A stretch of 64,000 bases of DNA, taken from positions 58,517-122,516 of the forward strand of contig NZ_JACYVI010000005.1 in the NCBI RefSeq assembly GCF_014842265.1, given 5' to 3'. The stretch's first letter is position 1. Each line of letters starts with the position of its first letter. The translations under genes and the position numbers were made by a program. Shown here one piece after another: positions 18,333 to 27,414 of the stretch. The notes below the pieces were generated by a model, which did no database searches, was not told the DNA's origin, and saw only the letters and a list, made by a program, of their open reading frames with translations. The DNA comes from Pseudomonas sp. CFBP 13711. GTDB taxonomy: Bacteria; Pseudomonadota; Gammaproteobacteria; Pseudomonadales; Pseudomonadaceae.

Positions 18333-20399
18333 ATGACCTTCAGTTCCGAAGCCCCGGCAGACTCCGTGGCGACACGTCGTGTCATCTGCAAGCAGTTCGC
18401 GACCCAGCTTGCCGCCGAGCGCACCCGCCTTCTTTATCAGGGATCGCTGCTGCCGACCCTGTTCATGTTCATCAATGGTTTGCTCTGCGCGTGGCTGCTC
18501 TGGAGTCCCGAGCGTTACGTGCTGGTGGGCGTCTGGCTGGGCTGGCTGTCAGCGCTGGTGTGTCTGCGCGTGCTGCAAGTCGCAGCGTTCAGGTCAGCAT
18601 CACTCGATCGTCGATCGCAGCCGATCTGGAACCGCATGTTTCTGGCCGGCGCCTGCGTCAGTGGGTTCACCCTTTCCAGCGCCGCGCTGGTGTTGATGCC
18701 GGCGCAAAGCCTGGCCCAGCAGGCGTGGGTATTCGGCCTGATCGGCGCTGCGACGCTGTCTGCCAGTGTGGCCTACGCGGTAAGCATTCCGGCGTTTCTC
18801 ACGTTCACGCTGCCGTGTCTGCTGCCGCCCATTCTCTATCTGTTCTGGACCGGCGACCCCCAATGCCATGGTTGGGGCTGGCTCGGACTGATTCTCCTGC
18901 TGGCGCTTATCGTGGTGGCTGCGCAGGTCAACCGTTTGATCGAGCGGGGTCTTATCCGGCGATTTCAGAACGTGGCGCTCATCGAGCACCTTCAACAGGC
19001 CCAGGCCGAAAGCGACGAGCTCAACCGCGAACTGACCCGCCAGTACGAAGAACGTACGCGTTATCTGACCCATTACGATGAGCTGACCGGCCTCGCCAAT
19101 CGCGCGCTGTTCAATGAGCGGCTGCGTGACGCCAATCAGCGTGCGCGTCATGGCGGGCGCACGCTGGCTTTGCTGCACATCAACCTTGATCGCTTCAAAT
19201 TGCTCAATGACAGCCTGGGTCACGATACCGCTGACCAGTTGCTTCGCCTTGTCGCGCGCAGGCTCAACGCCCATGTGACCGATGCCGACACCGTCGCGCG
19301 TTTGTCGGCGGACGAGTTTGCCGTGCTGTTCGACAGCCACGGCAACCTGACCACACTGGCGCGGATCACGACGCGCCTGCTGGCAAAACTGCGCTCGCCG
19401 ATATCAGTTTGCGGCCATGAGTTGGTGGTCAGCGCCTCCATCGGCATCGCGTTGCTGCCGGGTTCTGCACGGGACATCGCCGCGTTGGTCAGCCAGGCAA
19501 ATATGGCCATGCAACACGCCAAACACCTGGGCGGCGACAATTTTCAGTTCTTTACCGAAAGCCTTGAGGCGGGCACGCCGGGTCGTTTGCAGCTGGAAAT
19601 CCAGCTGCGTCGCGCGATTGCAGAAGGGCAGCTGGAGGTTTTCTATCAGCCGAAGCTGGAGCTGGAAAGTGGTCGCCTGAATTCGGCGGAAGCGCTGGTG
19701 CGCTGGCGTCATCCCGAGCGCGGTCTGATTTCGCCCGGCGAGTTTATCGGGTTGGCAGAGGAGACCGGCCTGATCGCCAACATCGGCGAGTTCGTACTGC
19801 GCAAAGCCTGTCATCAGGCCTGCGAATGGCAGCGGGAGGGGCTCGCTCCTATCAGGGTGTCAGTCAATCTCTCTGTGCATCAGATGCGTCAGGGCAAGCT
19901 GGTCAGCCTCGTTCGGCAAGTGCTCGAAGAGACCGGGCTCAAGCCCGAATACCTGGAGCTTGAGCTCACAGAGAGTCAACTGCTGGAAAGCGTCGAGCAC
20001 ATCATCACCACGTTTCAGCAACTGCGCGCACTCGGCGTAAAACTGGCCATCGACGACTTCGGCACCGGCTACTCATCGTTGAGCTACCTGAAACGTTTTC
20101 CGGTGCACTGCGTGAAGATCGACCAGGCCTTTATTCGTGGTCTGAATGAATGCGCAGAAGACGCTGCGATTACCCGAGCGATCATCGCGATGGCCCACAG
20201 TCTTGACCTCAAGGTGGTGGCCGAAGGCGTGGAAGATTGCGAACAGTTGGAGTTTCTCAGGTCTCACGGTTGCGACGAGGTGCAAGGCTATTTGATCAGT
20301 CGGCCAGTGGAGGCCAGCGTTATGGGCGGCATCCTGCGCAGTCGGCTGACCGAAGCCTGGAGTCCTGTGCGAAAAGCCCTACACTACAAAGCGACCTGA
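18333..20399 (+). CDS. Membrane EAL phosphodiesterase with a degenerate GGDEF domain
   Basis: 688 aa. Five to six membrane helices (about residues 35-210) and a coiled segment lead to a GGDEF domain (about 250-405) whose active site reads S-A-D-E-F, so it is probably not a cyclase and may act as a GTP sensor. The EAL domain (about 430-675) keeps EALVRW, NLSVHQM, ELTES, DDFGTGYSS, K in VKID and E in AEGVE, so it should hydrolyse c-di-GMP. The upstream in-frame ATG at 18285 lacks a ribosome site. It is divergent from uvrD. Confidence 0.88.
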   Translation: MTFSSEAPADSVATRRVICKQFATQLAAERTRLLYQGSLLPTLFMFINGLLCAWLLWSPERYVLVGVWLGWLSALVCLRVLQVAAFRSASLDRRSQPIWNRMFLAGACVSGFTLSSAALVLMPAQSLAQQAWVFGLIGAATLSASVAYAVSIPAFLTFTLPCLLPPILYLFWTGDPQCHGWGWLGLILLLALIVVAAQVNRLIERGLIRRFQNVALIEHLQQAQAESDELNRELTRQYEERTRYLTHYDELTGLANRALFNERLRDANQRARHGGRTLALLHINLDRFKLLNDSLGHDTADQLLRLVARRLNAHVTDADTVARLSADEFAVLFDSHGNLTTLARITTRLLAKLRSPISVCGHELVVSASIGIALLPGSARDIAALVSQANMAMQHAKHLGGDNFQFFTESLEAGTPGRLQLEIQLRRAIAEGQLEVFYQPKLELESGRLNSAEALVRWRHPERGLISPGEFIGLAEETGLIANIGEFVLRKACHQACEWQREGLAPIRVSVNLSVHQMRQGKLVSLVRQVLEETGLKPEYLELELTESQLLESVEHIITTFQQLRALGVKLAIDDFGTGYSSLSYLKRFPVHCVKIDQAFIRGLNECAEDAAITRAIIAMAHSLDLKVVAEGVEDCEQLEFLRSHGCDEVQGYLISRPVEASVMGGILRSRLTEAWSPVRKALHYKAT

Positions 20400-20458
20400 G
20401 CTTCAACAACGATCGGTTGACCACGGCGAGATCGTTTAACTGTGCGGTTTGCAGGTCA

Positions 20459-20473
20459 TGTAGTATAACTACA
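20459..20473 (+). promoter_or_regulatory. Palindromic operator before rccR
   Basis: TGTAG-TATAA-CTACA, a 15-bp inverted repeat about 45 bp before the regulator start. TGTA...TACA symmetry is typical of RpiR-family operators, so autoregulation is likely. TATAA in the centre could overlap the -10. Confidence 0.6.
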
Positions 20474-20516
20474 AGAAAGCTACAGCCCGGCCCATCCTTC
20501 ACTTGAGTCCTGTCCT

Positions 20517-21383
20517 TTGAATCTGTTGCAGCACATCGCCCAGTCACGCCATCTCTTGCGCAAGTCGGAGCTGAAAGTAGCCGATCACGTGCTGCTCGAT
20601 CCGGCGGCCGTGATGCACAGCTCCATGGCCGATCTCGCCCATGCGGTCGGTATCAGCGAGCCGACCATCGTGCGTTTCTGTCGCGCCATTGGCTGCACCG
20701 GCTTTCAGGACCTGAAACTCAAACTGGCGCAAAGCCTTGCCGCTGGCGCGAGTTTCGGCCAGTTCGCCATCCACGAAGACGATTCCGTCGCCGATTACAG
20801 CCTGAAGATTTTCGACACCACGCTGCACACGCTGATAGAAGTGCGCGAAAAGCTCGACCCCCATGCCTTGCAGGCAGCGGTGACGGTCATGGCGGCGGCG
20901 CATCGTGTCGAGTTCTACGGTTTTGGCGCATCGGGTGCGGTGGCGGCTGACGCCCAGCACAAATTCTTCCGACTATTGCTGACGGCAGCGTCCTACTCCG
21001 ATCCGCACATGCAGGCGATGTCGGCTGTGACGCTCAAGCCTACGGACGTCGCGGTGTGTATTTCCCAGTCCGGTCGCTCAAAGGACCTGCTGATCACCGC
21101 CAATCTGGTGCGCGAAAGCGGCGCCAACCTGATCACCCTGTGCCCGAGTCAGACGCCACTGGCCGAGCTGTCCACGGTCAATCTCGCGATCGACGTGCAC
21201 GAAGACACCGAAATCTATACGCCGCTGACCTCGCGTATTGCGCATCTGGTGGTCATTGATGTCCTGGCGATGGGCGTTGCGATGGCGCGCGGTCCGAGCC
21301 TGGTCAATCACCTGAAGAGCGTGAAGCGCAGCTTGCGCAGCCTGCGGTTGTCGCCGAAGTCGATCAAATCGTCTGAAGATTGA
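20517..21383 (+). CDS. rccR: RpiR-family regulator of carbon metabolism, RccR-like
   Basis: 288 aa with an N-terminal HTH_6 domain (ISEPTIVRFCRAIGC) and a C-terminal SIS sugar-phosphate-binding domain (FYGFGASGAVAADAQHKFF...CISQSGRSKDL). RccR of pseudomonads senses KDPG, the Entner-Doudoroff intermediate, and controls the glyoxylate shunt and pyruvate metabolism. The name rests on sequence type and on lying next to pycR-pycAB. Translation appears to start at TTG, 20517: no ATG fits before the HTH. Autoregulation is suggested by the palindrome upstream. Confidence 0.82.
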   Translation: MNLLQHIAQSRHLLRKSELKVADHVLLDPAAVMHSSMADLAHAVGISEPTIVRFCRAIGCTGFQDLKLKLAQSLAAGASFGQFAIHEDDSVADYSLKIFDTTLHTLIEVREKLDPHALQAAVTVMAAAHRVEFYGFGASGAVAADAQHKFFRLLLTAASYSDPHMQAMSAVTLKPTDVAVCISQSGRSKDLLITANLVRESGANLITLCPSQTPLAELSTVNLAIDVHEDTEIYTPLTSRIAHLVVIDVLAMGVAMARGPSLVNHLKSVKRSLRSLRLSPKSIKSSED

Positions 21384-21492
21384 TCTGAACTCGCGTAGCG
21401 CCGAAACCTTCACCAACCTGTAACGCTTCCGACGTCTGATCGTCACCGCATCCCGCCACTCTGTACTCCCGCACACGAATGGGAGACAGGAT

Positions 21493-21720
21493 ATGCCTCG
21501 GCACTACGATGACTCGCAGCAGCACAGCACCTCCACAAAGACTCGCCGTCAGCAGGAAGACCAGCGCCGTATGGCGTTCCGGCGTGCGATCGAAAGCCAT
21601 TCAGAAGAACGCCGCCTGAATCAGGAGCTGTCGAGCTACCTGGATGGCGCCACCGCTCACTTCTGGCAGAGCGCTAGCGCTTCGGAAGGTGGCCATCAAA
21701 GCGCGCGACCAGCTCGCTGA
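21493..21720 (+). CDS. PA3496-family small charged protein
   Basis: 75 aa, rich in Arg, Gln and Glu, no membrane helix. MPRHYDDSQQH...RRQQEDQRRMAFRRAIESH is characteristic of the PA3496 family of pseudomonads, annotated as a putative envelope-integrity protein; the role is not proven. GGGAGACAGG precedes the ATG. Its last 47 bases overlap the 3' end of the convergent LysR gene; the C-terminal part (SEGGHQSARPAR) looks like it was extended into that gene. Confidence 0.7.
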   Translation: MPRHYDDSQQHSTSTKTRRQQEDQRRMAFRRAIESHSEERRLNQELSSYLDGATAHFWQSASASEGGHQSARPAR

Positions 21721-22624
21721 TCTGCGTACGCTCCGTCCGAATGAATGACAGGAACGCGTGAGCCACCGGCGACAGACGTTTGTCCCGTGCCTGTACGACG
21801 CACCAGCTTCGGTACAGCGGCAATTCGGCCACTGGCAGCTCAATCAGCGTGCCAGTGGCAAGTTCCAGGCTCAGCGCATGGCGGGTCAGCAGTGCAACGC
21901 CAAGCCCCGCCACTACGCATTCGCGCTGCGCCTCGGCCGAGGACACCTCCAGCGTGTGCTCGAAATGAATGCGCTTCTCCTTGAAATACTCCTCGCAGGC
22001 CTTGCGCGTCCCTGAACCCTGTTCGCGAACCACCAGCGTTGCTGCCTCCAGATCCTTCAGCGCCGGATTGCGCAATAGCGTCAACGGATGGTCCGGCTGC
22101 GCTACGGCAACGATCGGGTTATTCAGGAAGGGCAAAAACTCCAGGCCCATGTCCTGTGGAACCATCGACATGACGACCAGATCATCACGGTTATCCGACA
22201 GCCGCCGAATCACCTGCGCCCGATTGACGACCGTGAGGTTGAGCATGACTTCCGGGTATTTGCGCTTGAAAGCTGCAAACAGGTGGGGAACGAAATACTT
22301 TGCGCTGGATTCAATCGCCAGTTTGAGCTGCCCCTGCAGGGAGCCCTGCATGTCGGAGAGCTGCATGTCGAGGTTCTCCAGCCGACCGAAGATGTCGCGA
22401 CTGGCAAGCTGCAGCGCTTCGGCGGCTTCCGTCAGGTAGAGCTTCTTACCCACGTATTCGAACAGCGGCTGGCCGACCAACTCTTCCAACTGGCGCATCT
22501 GCAGGCTCACCGCCGGCTGGGTCAGCGACATTTCCTCAGCTGCGCGACTGTAAGAGCGCAAATCACAGACCTCATTAAAGATCCGCAATTGACGCAATGT
22601 CATCCGCATCAATGACTTACGCAT
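21674..22624 (-). CDS. pycR: LysR-family regulator divergent from pyruvate carboxylase
   Basis: 316 aa. N-terminal winged HTH (LRQLRIFNEVCDLRSYSRAAEEMSLTQ) followed by the periplasmic-binding-like effector domain. It resembles CbbR-type regulators and is transcribed away from pycA, so it probably controls pycAB, as PycR is reported to do in P. aeruginosa. A second Met eight residues in is a possible start. The 3' end overlaps the small convergent gene by 47 bp. Confidence 0.85.
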   Translation of the reverse strand: MRKSLMRMTLRQLRIFNEVCDLRSYSRAAEEMSLTQPAVSLQMRQLEELVGQPLFEYVGKKLYLTEAAEALQLASRDIFGRLENLDMQLSDMQGSLQGQLKLAIESSAKYFVPHLFAAFKRKYPEVMLNLTVVNRAQVIRRLSDNRDDLVVMSMVPQDMGLEFLPFLNNPIVAVAQPDHPLTLLRNPALKDLEAATLVVREQGSGTRKACEEYFKEKRIHFEHTLEVSSAEAQRECVVAGLGVALLTRHALSLELATGTLIELPVAELPLYRSWCVVQARDKRLSPVAHAFLSFIRTERTQISELVARFDGHLPKR

Positions 22625-22661
22625 TTTTCCAGCCCTAGCCGTTTAGTTGATATCGGGAACT

Positions 22662-22677
22662 ATAAGGTTTTGCTTAT
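22662..22677. promoter_or_regulatory. Candidate LysR binding site
   Basis: ATAAG-N6-CTTAT, a dyad containing the T-N11-A core of LysR regulators, lies 38 bp from the pycR start in the AT-rich 195-bp gap shared with pycA. Confidence 0.45.
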
Positions 22678-22819
22678 GGTTCACCCAATATTTACTCATT
22701 TTTGTTAATTGCTGATTCGTCATAGGGTGGCTTCACCTGCGAGCAACATGCAGTAACGGAATGTCGCGCGGTATTGGCCAGCCATCTGGTCCGTCTGCTA
22801 ATCGGTCGAGGAAATACCA

Positions 22820-24235
22820 GTGATAAAAAAAATCCTGATCGCCAACCGTGGGGAAATCGCTGTTCGGATCGTGCGCGCTTGCGCCGAAATGGGCATCCGC
22901 TCGGTGGCGATTTATTCCGACGCGGACCGGCACGCGCTCCACGTCAAGCGTGCCGACGAAGCCTATGGCATCGGCTCGGAGCCCCTTGAAGGCTATTTGA
23001 ACCCGCGCAAGCTGGTGAACCTTGCCGTTGAAACCGGCTGCGACGCGTTGCACCCCGGCTATGGTTTTCTCTCGGAAAACGCAGAGCTGGCAGATATCTG
23101 CGCCGAACGGGGTATCAAGTTCATCGGCCCGTCCGCTGAAGTGATCCGCCGCATGGGCGACAAGACCGAAGCTCGCCGCAGCATGATCAAGGCCGGCGTG
23201 CCGGTGACGCCCGGCACGGAAGGCAACGTGGCCGACATCGCCGAAGCACTGGTTGAAGGCGATCGCATCGGTTACCCCGTCATGCTCAAAGCCACCTCGG
23301 GCGGCGGCGGGCGCGGCATTCGTCGCTGCAACAGCCGGGAAGAGCTGGAGCAGGCGTTTCCTCGAGTCATTTCCGAGGCCACCACGGCATTCGGCAAGGC
23401 TGAGGTCTTTCTCGAAAAGTGCATCGTCAATCCCAAGCACATCGAAGCGCAGATCCTTGGCGACAGCTTCGGCAACGTCGTGCACCTGTTCGAGCGTGAT
23501 TGCTCGATCCAGCGCCGCAACCAGAAGCTCATCGAAATCGCCCCAAGCCCGCAACTGACGCCGGAGCAGCGCGCCTACATCGGCGACTTGTCCGTGCGCG
23601 CCGCCAAGGCCGTGGGCTACGAGAACGCCGGCACCGTGGAGTTCCTGCTCGCCGAGGGCGAGGTGTACTTCATGGAGATGAATACCCGCGTACAGGTCGA
23701 GCACACGATCACCGAGGAAATCACCGGGATCGACATCGTCCGCGAGCAGATCCGCATCGCCTCGGGACTGCCGCTGTCGGTGAAGCAGGAAGACATCATC
23801 CATCGTGGTTTCGCGTTGCAGTTCCGCATCAACGCGGAAGACCCGAAGAACAACTTCCTGCCGAGCTTCGGCAAGATCACCCGTTACTACGCGCCCGGCG
23901 GCCCCGGCGTGCGCACCGATACGGCGATTTACACCGGCTACACCATTCCGCCGTATTACGACTCCATGTGCCTGAAGCTGATCGTCTGGGCGCTGACCTG
24001 GGAGGAGGCAATGGACCGCGGCCTGCGTGCGCTGGATGACATGCGTCTGCAAGGGGTGAAGACCACGGCCGCGTATTACCAGGAAATCCTGCGTAACCCG
24101 GAATTCCGCAGCGGCCAGTTCAATACCAGCTTCGTGGAGAGCCATCCCGAGCTCACCAATTACTCGATCAAGCGCAAACCTGAAGAGCTGGCCCTGGCCA
24201 TCGCCGCCGCCATCGCTGCCCACGCGGGGCTTTGA
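22820..24235 (+). CDS. pycA: Pyruvate carboxylase subunit A (biotin carboxylase)
   Basis: Carboxylates biotin using ATP and bicarbonate, the first half of anaplerotic oxaloacetate synthesis. 471 aa with the N-terminal KILIANRGEIAVRI, the ATP-grasp loop KATSGGGGRGI, RDCSIQRRNQK, and EMNTRVQVEHT carrying catalytic residues. It starts with GTG at 22820, with GAGG 8 nt upstream. The second subunit follows after about 100 bp holding a family C repeat. Confidence 0.94.
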   Translation: MIKKILIANRGEIAVRIVRACAEMGIRSVAIYSDADRHALHVKRADEAYGIGSEPLEGYLNPRKLVNLAVETGCDALHPGYGFLSENAELADICAERGIKFIGPSAEVIRRMGDKTEARRSMIKAGVPVTPGTEGNVADIAEALVEGDRIGYPVMLKATSGGGGRGIRRCNSREELEQAFPRVISEATTAFGKAEVFLEKCIVNPKHIEAQILGDSFGNVVHLFERDCSIQRRNQKLIEIAPSPQLTPEQRAYIGDLSVRAAKAVGYENAGTVEFLLAEGEVYFMEMNTRVQVEHTITEEITGIDIVREQIRIASGLPLSVKQEDIIHRGFALQFRINAEDPKNNFLPSFGKITRYYAPGGPGVRTDTAIYTGYTIPPYYDSMCLKLIVWALTWEEAMDRGLRALDDMRLQGVKTTAAYYQEILRNPEFRSGQFNTSFVESHPELTNYSIKRKPEELALAIAAAIAAHAGL

Positions 24236-24240
24236 ACAAA

Positions 24241-24324
24241 GCAGCTACAAGCTGTAAGCGGCAAGCTTCAAGCAAGAGCGCGTTCGGCTTTTACTTGCAG
24301 CTTGTAGCTTGAGGCTTGTGGCTC
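24241..24324. repeat. Intra-operon repeat, family C copy 1
   Basis: Starts five bases after the pycA stop and ends just before the pycB ribosome site. GCAGCTACAAGCTGTAAGC on one side and GCAGCTTGTAGCTTGAGGC on the other form an imperfect inverted repeat with about 25 bp between. The same sequence family lies before pstB. Confidence 0.75.
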
Positions 24325-24338
24325 AAAAGGAGATTCAA

Positions 24339-26147
24339 ATGTCTAAAAAGATCTTCGTCACCGACACCATTTTGCGCGACGCCCACCAGTCTCTTTTGGC
24401 GACCCGCATGCGCACCGAGGACATGCTGCCGATCTGCGGCAAGCTCGACAAAGTCGGCTACTGGTCGCTGGAAGTGTGGGGCGGCGCGACCTTCGACGCC
24501 TGTGTGCGCTTTCTGAAGGAAGACCCGTGGGAGCGTTTGCGCCAGTTGCGCGCGGCGCTGCCCAACACGCGTCTGCAAATGCTGCTTCGCGGTCAGAACC
24601 TGCTGGGGTATCGGCACTACAGCGATGACGTGGTCAAGGCATTCGTCGCCAAGGCGGCGGACAACGGTATCGACGTGTTCCGCATCTTCGATGCCATGAA
24701 CGACGTGCGCAATCTGCGCGTGGCGGTGGAAGCGGTGAAGGCTTCCGGCAAACATGCCCAGGGCACGATCGCGTACACCACCAGCCCGGTGCACACCATC
24801 GGCGCGTTTGTGGCGCAGGCCAAAGAGATGGAAGCGATGGGTTGTGATTCCGTCGCGATCAAGGACATGGCCGGTCTGCTGACTCCCTATGCCACGGGCG
24901 AGTTGGTCAAGGCGCTGAAGGCCGAGCAATCGCTGCCGGTGTTCATTCACTCCCACGACACGGCCGGCCTGGCCGCGATGTGCCAGTTGAAGGCCATCGA
25001 AAACGGTGCTGACCACATCGACACCGCGATCTCCAGTTTCGCCTGGGGTACCAGCCATCCGGGTACTGAGTCGATGGTCGCGGCCCTTAAAGGCAGCGAA
25101 TTCGACACCGGCCTGGACCTGGAACTGCTGCAGGAAATCGGCCTGTATTTCTATGCGGTGCGTAAGAAGTATCACCAGTTCGAAAGCGAATTCACGGCGG
25201 TCGATACCCGCGTGCAGGTCAATCAAGTGCCGGGCGGCATGATCTCCAACCTCGCCAACCAGCTCAAAGAGCAGGGCGCGTTGAACCGCATGGGCGAAGT
25301 GCTGGCCGAGATTCCGCGAGTGCGCAAAGACTTGGGCTACCCGCCGCTGGTGACGCCGACTTCACAGATCGTCGGCACCCAGGCGTTCTTCAACGTATTG
25401 GCCGGCGAGCGTTACAAAACCATCACCAACGAAGTGAAGCTTTACCTGACTGGCGGCTACGGCAAGGCGCCGGGGCAGGTGGACGAGACGCTGCGCCGTC
25501 AGGCCATCGGCAATGAAGAGCTGATCGACGTGCGCCCGGCCGACCTGCTCAAGCCGGAAATGACCAAGCTGCGCGGCGAGATCGGCGCGTTGGCCACCAG
25601 CGAAGAAGACGTGCTGACCTACGCCATGTTCCCGGACATCGGGCGTAAGTTTCTCGAAGAACGTGCGGCGGGCACGCTGGCGCCAGAGCCGTTGCTGCCG
25701 ATTCCAGAGCCGGGCGCAGTGGCGAAGGCGGGAGGCGAGGGCGTCCCGACCGAATTCGTCATCGACGTTCACGGCGAAAGCTACCGCGTTGACATCACCG
25801 GCGTGGGCGTCAAGGCCGAGGGCAAGCGTCACTTCTATCTGTCCATCGACGGCATGCCGGAAGAAGTGGTGTTCGAGCCGCTCAACGAGTTTGTCGGCAG
25901 CGGTATTGGCAAGCGTGCGCAGGCCAGTAAGCCAGGCCATGTCAGCACTTCGATGCCGGGCAATATCGTCGACGTGCTGGTGAAAGAGGGCGATAGCGTT
26001 CGCGCCGGTCAGGCGGTACTGATTACCGAAGCGATGAAGATGGAGACCGAAGTTCAGGCGGCAGTCGCTGGCAAGGTCGTGGCCATCCATGTCGCGAAAG
26101 GCGATCGGGTTAACCCGGGCGAGATTCTGGTCGAGATCGAGGGCTGA
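24339..26147 (+). CDS. pycB: Pyruvate carboxylase subunit B (carboxyltransferase, biotin carrier)
   Basis: Moves CO2 from biotin to pyruvate. 602 aa from the ATG at 24339, with AGGAG 6 nt before it. The N-terminal carboxyltransferase barrel has TDTILRDAHQS, a VAIKDMAG metal/lysine motif and HSHDTAG; a conserved central domain follows; the C-terminal biotinyl domain carries EAMKMET with the modified Lys. Often annotated oadA, but no sodium-pump subunits are nearby, and the pycA partner points to pyruvate carboxylase. Confidence 0.94.
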   Translation: MSKKIFVTDTILRDAHQSLLATRMRTEDMLPICGKLDKVGYWSLEVWGGATFDACVRFLKEDPWERLRQLRAALPNTRLQMLLRGQNLLGYRHYSDDVVKAFVAKAADNGIDVFRIFDAMNDVRNLRVAVEAVKASGKHAQGTIAYTTSPVHTIGAFVAQAKEMEAMGCDSVAIKDMAGLLTPYATGELVKALKAEQSLPVFIHSHDTAGLAAMCQLKAIENGADHIDTAISSFAWGTSHPGTESMVAALKGSEFDTGLDLELLQEIGLYFYAVRKKYHQFESEFTAVDTRVQVNQVPGGMISNLANQLKEQGALNRMGEVLAEIPRVRKDLGYPPLVTPTSQIVGTQAFFNVLAGERYKTITNEVKLYLTGGYGKAPGQVDETLRRQAIGNEELIDVRPADLLKPEMTKLRGEIGALATSEEDVLTYAMFPDIGRKFLEERAAGTLAPEPLLPIPEPGAVAKAGGEGVPTEFVIDVHGESYRVDITGVGVKAEGKRHFYLSIDGMPEEVVFEPLNEFVGSGIGKRAQASKPGHVSTSMPGNIVDVLVKEGDSVRAGQAVLITEAMKMETEVQAAVAGKVVAIHVAKGDRVNPGEILVEIEG

Positions 26148-26166
26148 TAACCCACTGCATAGATAA

Positions 26167-26239
26167 CAGCCCGCCGCGCACAGATGCGGCAGGCTGAACA
26201 GTTACCTCTGGGGGAGCTCTCGTGGCTCCTCTTTTTTTT
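26167..26239 (+). terminator. Double hairpin terminator after pycB
   Basis: First an 11-bp stem with one mismatch (26167-26177 with 26186-26196), then GGAGC...GCTCC (26213-26217 with 26225-26229) followed by eight T at 26232-26239. The second is a strong intrinsic terminator. Confidence 0.8.
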
Positions 26240-26279
26240 GGCTTCAGCCAAGCGTCTCCGGCTGTGGGACTCGACGCTC

Positions 26280-26951
26280 TCAGCGGTGGCGCAGTTGCTC
26301 CAGCGTCCTGATTTGCTCACCGTCCTGGAAGTTATCCACAGCCAGCCATGCTTCGAACGCTTGTTGTATTGCAGGCCATTCGCTGTCGATGATCGAGTAC
26401 CAGGCCGTATCCCGATTCTGACCCTTGAACACGGAATGCTGGCGGAAAGTGCCCTCGAAGCTGAATCCGAAGCGCTCCGCCGCACGCTTGGAACGGGCGT
26501 TGTTGGCGTTGCATTTCCATTCCAGACGACGGTTGCCCAGCGCAAAGGATTCCCTCGCCAGCAGGTAAACCGCTTCCGTTGCCTTGGGGGTGCGTTGCAT
26601 TGAGGCGCCGAAGGTCACATGGCCAATTTCGATGCGGCCCGCGCTCGGGAAAATCGACATCAAGCCCAGAAAACCGTCGATGGCGCCGGTCTGTTGATCG
26701 ATGACGGTGTAGAACCAAGGATCGGTCGAGACTTCCAGTCCTGCGAGATAGTCATCGAATGCGCCGCGCTCTGGAAACGGGCCCACGAACAGGTAATCCC
26801 ATAATTTGCGGTCTGCGGCCGGGCCTTCCAGTGCATCCCACAGCCCATCGCCATGGCGGGCGGCGTTCAATTTTTCCAGACGAATAAAGCGTCCTTGCAG
26901 TGTGCGGGTATCCGGCAGCTTGGCCGGTTGCCAGTTTTCAAGATCCGACAT
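26280..26951 (-). CDS. GNAT acetyltransferase (RimJ/RimL type)
   Basis: 223 aa. The GNAT fold is recognisable by IEIGHVTFGASMQRTPKATEAVYLLARESF and LEWKCNANNARSKRAAERFGFSFEGTFRQ, motifs shared with RimJ/RimL-type enzymes. Substrate unknown. It is the last gene of a three-gene minus-strand set (PaiB-like, GNAT, GNAT; gap 16 bp), divergent from a MocR regulator. Confidence 0.82.
   Translation of the reverse strand: MSDLENWQPAKLPDTRTLQGRFIRLEKLNAARHGDGLWDALEGPAADRKLWDYLFVGPFPERGAFDDYLAGLEVSTDPWFYTVIDQQTGAIDGFLGLMSIFPSAGRIEIGHVTFGASMQRTPKATEAVYLLARESFALGNRRLEWKCNANNARSKRAAERFGFSFEGTFRQHSVFKGQNRDTAWYSIIDSEWPAIQQAFEAWLAVDNFQDGEQIRTLEQLRHR
26332..26340 (+). other. Perfect DnaA box inside a GNAT gene
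   Basis: TTATCCACA, identical to the strongest DnaA nonamer, about 2.1 kb from the DnaA-box array. Function unknown. Confidence 0.4.
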
Positions 26952-26967
26952 GTCGAGAGTCCCTGTC

Positions 26968-27414
26968 TTACAACGGTTTGCGAAATTGAATATAGCCCGG
27001 GCGCTCAGCGATGCGCTCGTAGAGCTGAATGGCGGTTGCGTTGGTCTCGTGGGTGAGCCAGTGGACTTTGTCGGCGCCGTCCCGTTTGGCGGTCGCGTAT
27101 ACGTATTCGATCAATTGGCGGCCAACGCCCGTGCCGCGCTGTTCCGGCACCACCAGCAAGTCCTGCAAGTAGCAGGCATTGCTGACGCTCCAGTTGGAGC
27201 GGTGATAAATGAAATGCACCATGCCCACCGCCTTGCCGTCCTGCCAGGCGAGAGCAGCGTTGGTGGGCTCGCTGCTGTCCACAAACCGCTGCCAGGTGCT
27301 CTGTGAAACCGCATCGGCCAGCGTGGTTTTGTAGAAGGTCAGATAGGCGTGCCACAACGGCAGCCAGGCGTCGTGATCTTCGGCGGTGACGGGGCGGATG
27401 TGGAGGTCAGACAC
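26968..27414 (-). CDS. GNAT acetyltransferase
   Basis: 148 aa single GNAT domain: LQDLLVVPEQRGTGVGRQLIEYVYATAK contains the acetyl-CoA pyrophosphate loop R-G-x-G-V-G, and ETNATAIQLYERIA is motif B. Substrate unknown. Its start overlaps the end of the PaiB-like gene by 8 bp, showing translational coupling. Confidence 0.85.
   Translation of the reverse strand: MSDLHIRPVTAEDHDAWLPLWHAYLTFYKTTLADAVSQSTWQRFVDSSEPTNAALAWQDGKAVGMVHFIYHRSNWSVSNACYLQDLLVVPEQRGTGVGRQLIEYVYATAKRDGADKVHWLTHETNATAIQLYERIAERPGYIQFRKPL

Noticed and set aside
22733..24223. Minus-strand open frame opposite pycA
   Set aside because: Shadow of pycA on the other strand; no signature motifs.
24339..26147. Oxaloacetate decarboxylase alpha subunit (OadA)
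   Set aside because: No sodium-pump beta or gamma subunits nearby; the biotin carboxylase partner fits pyruvate carboxylase.
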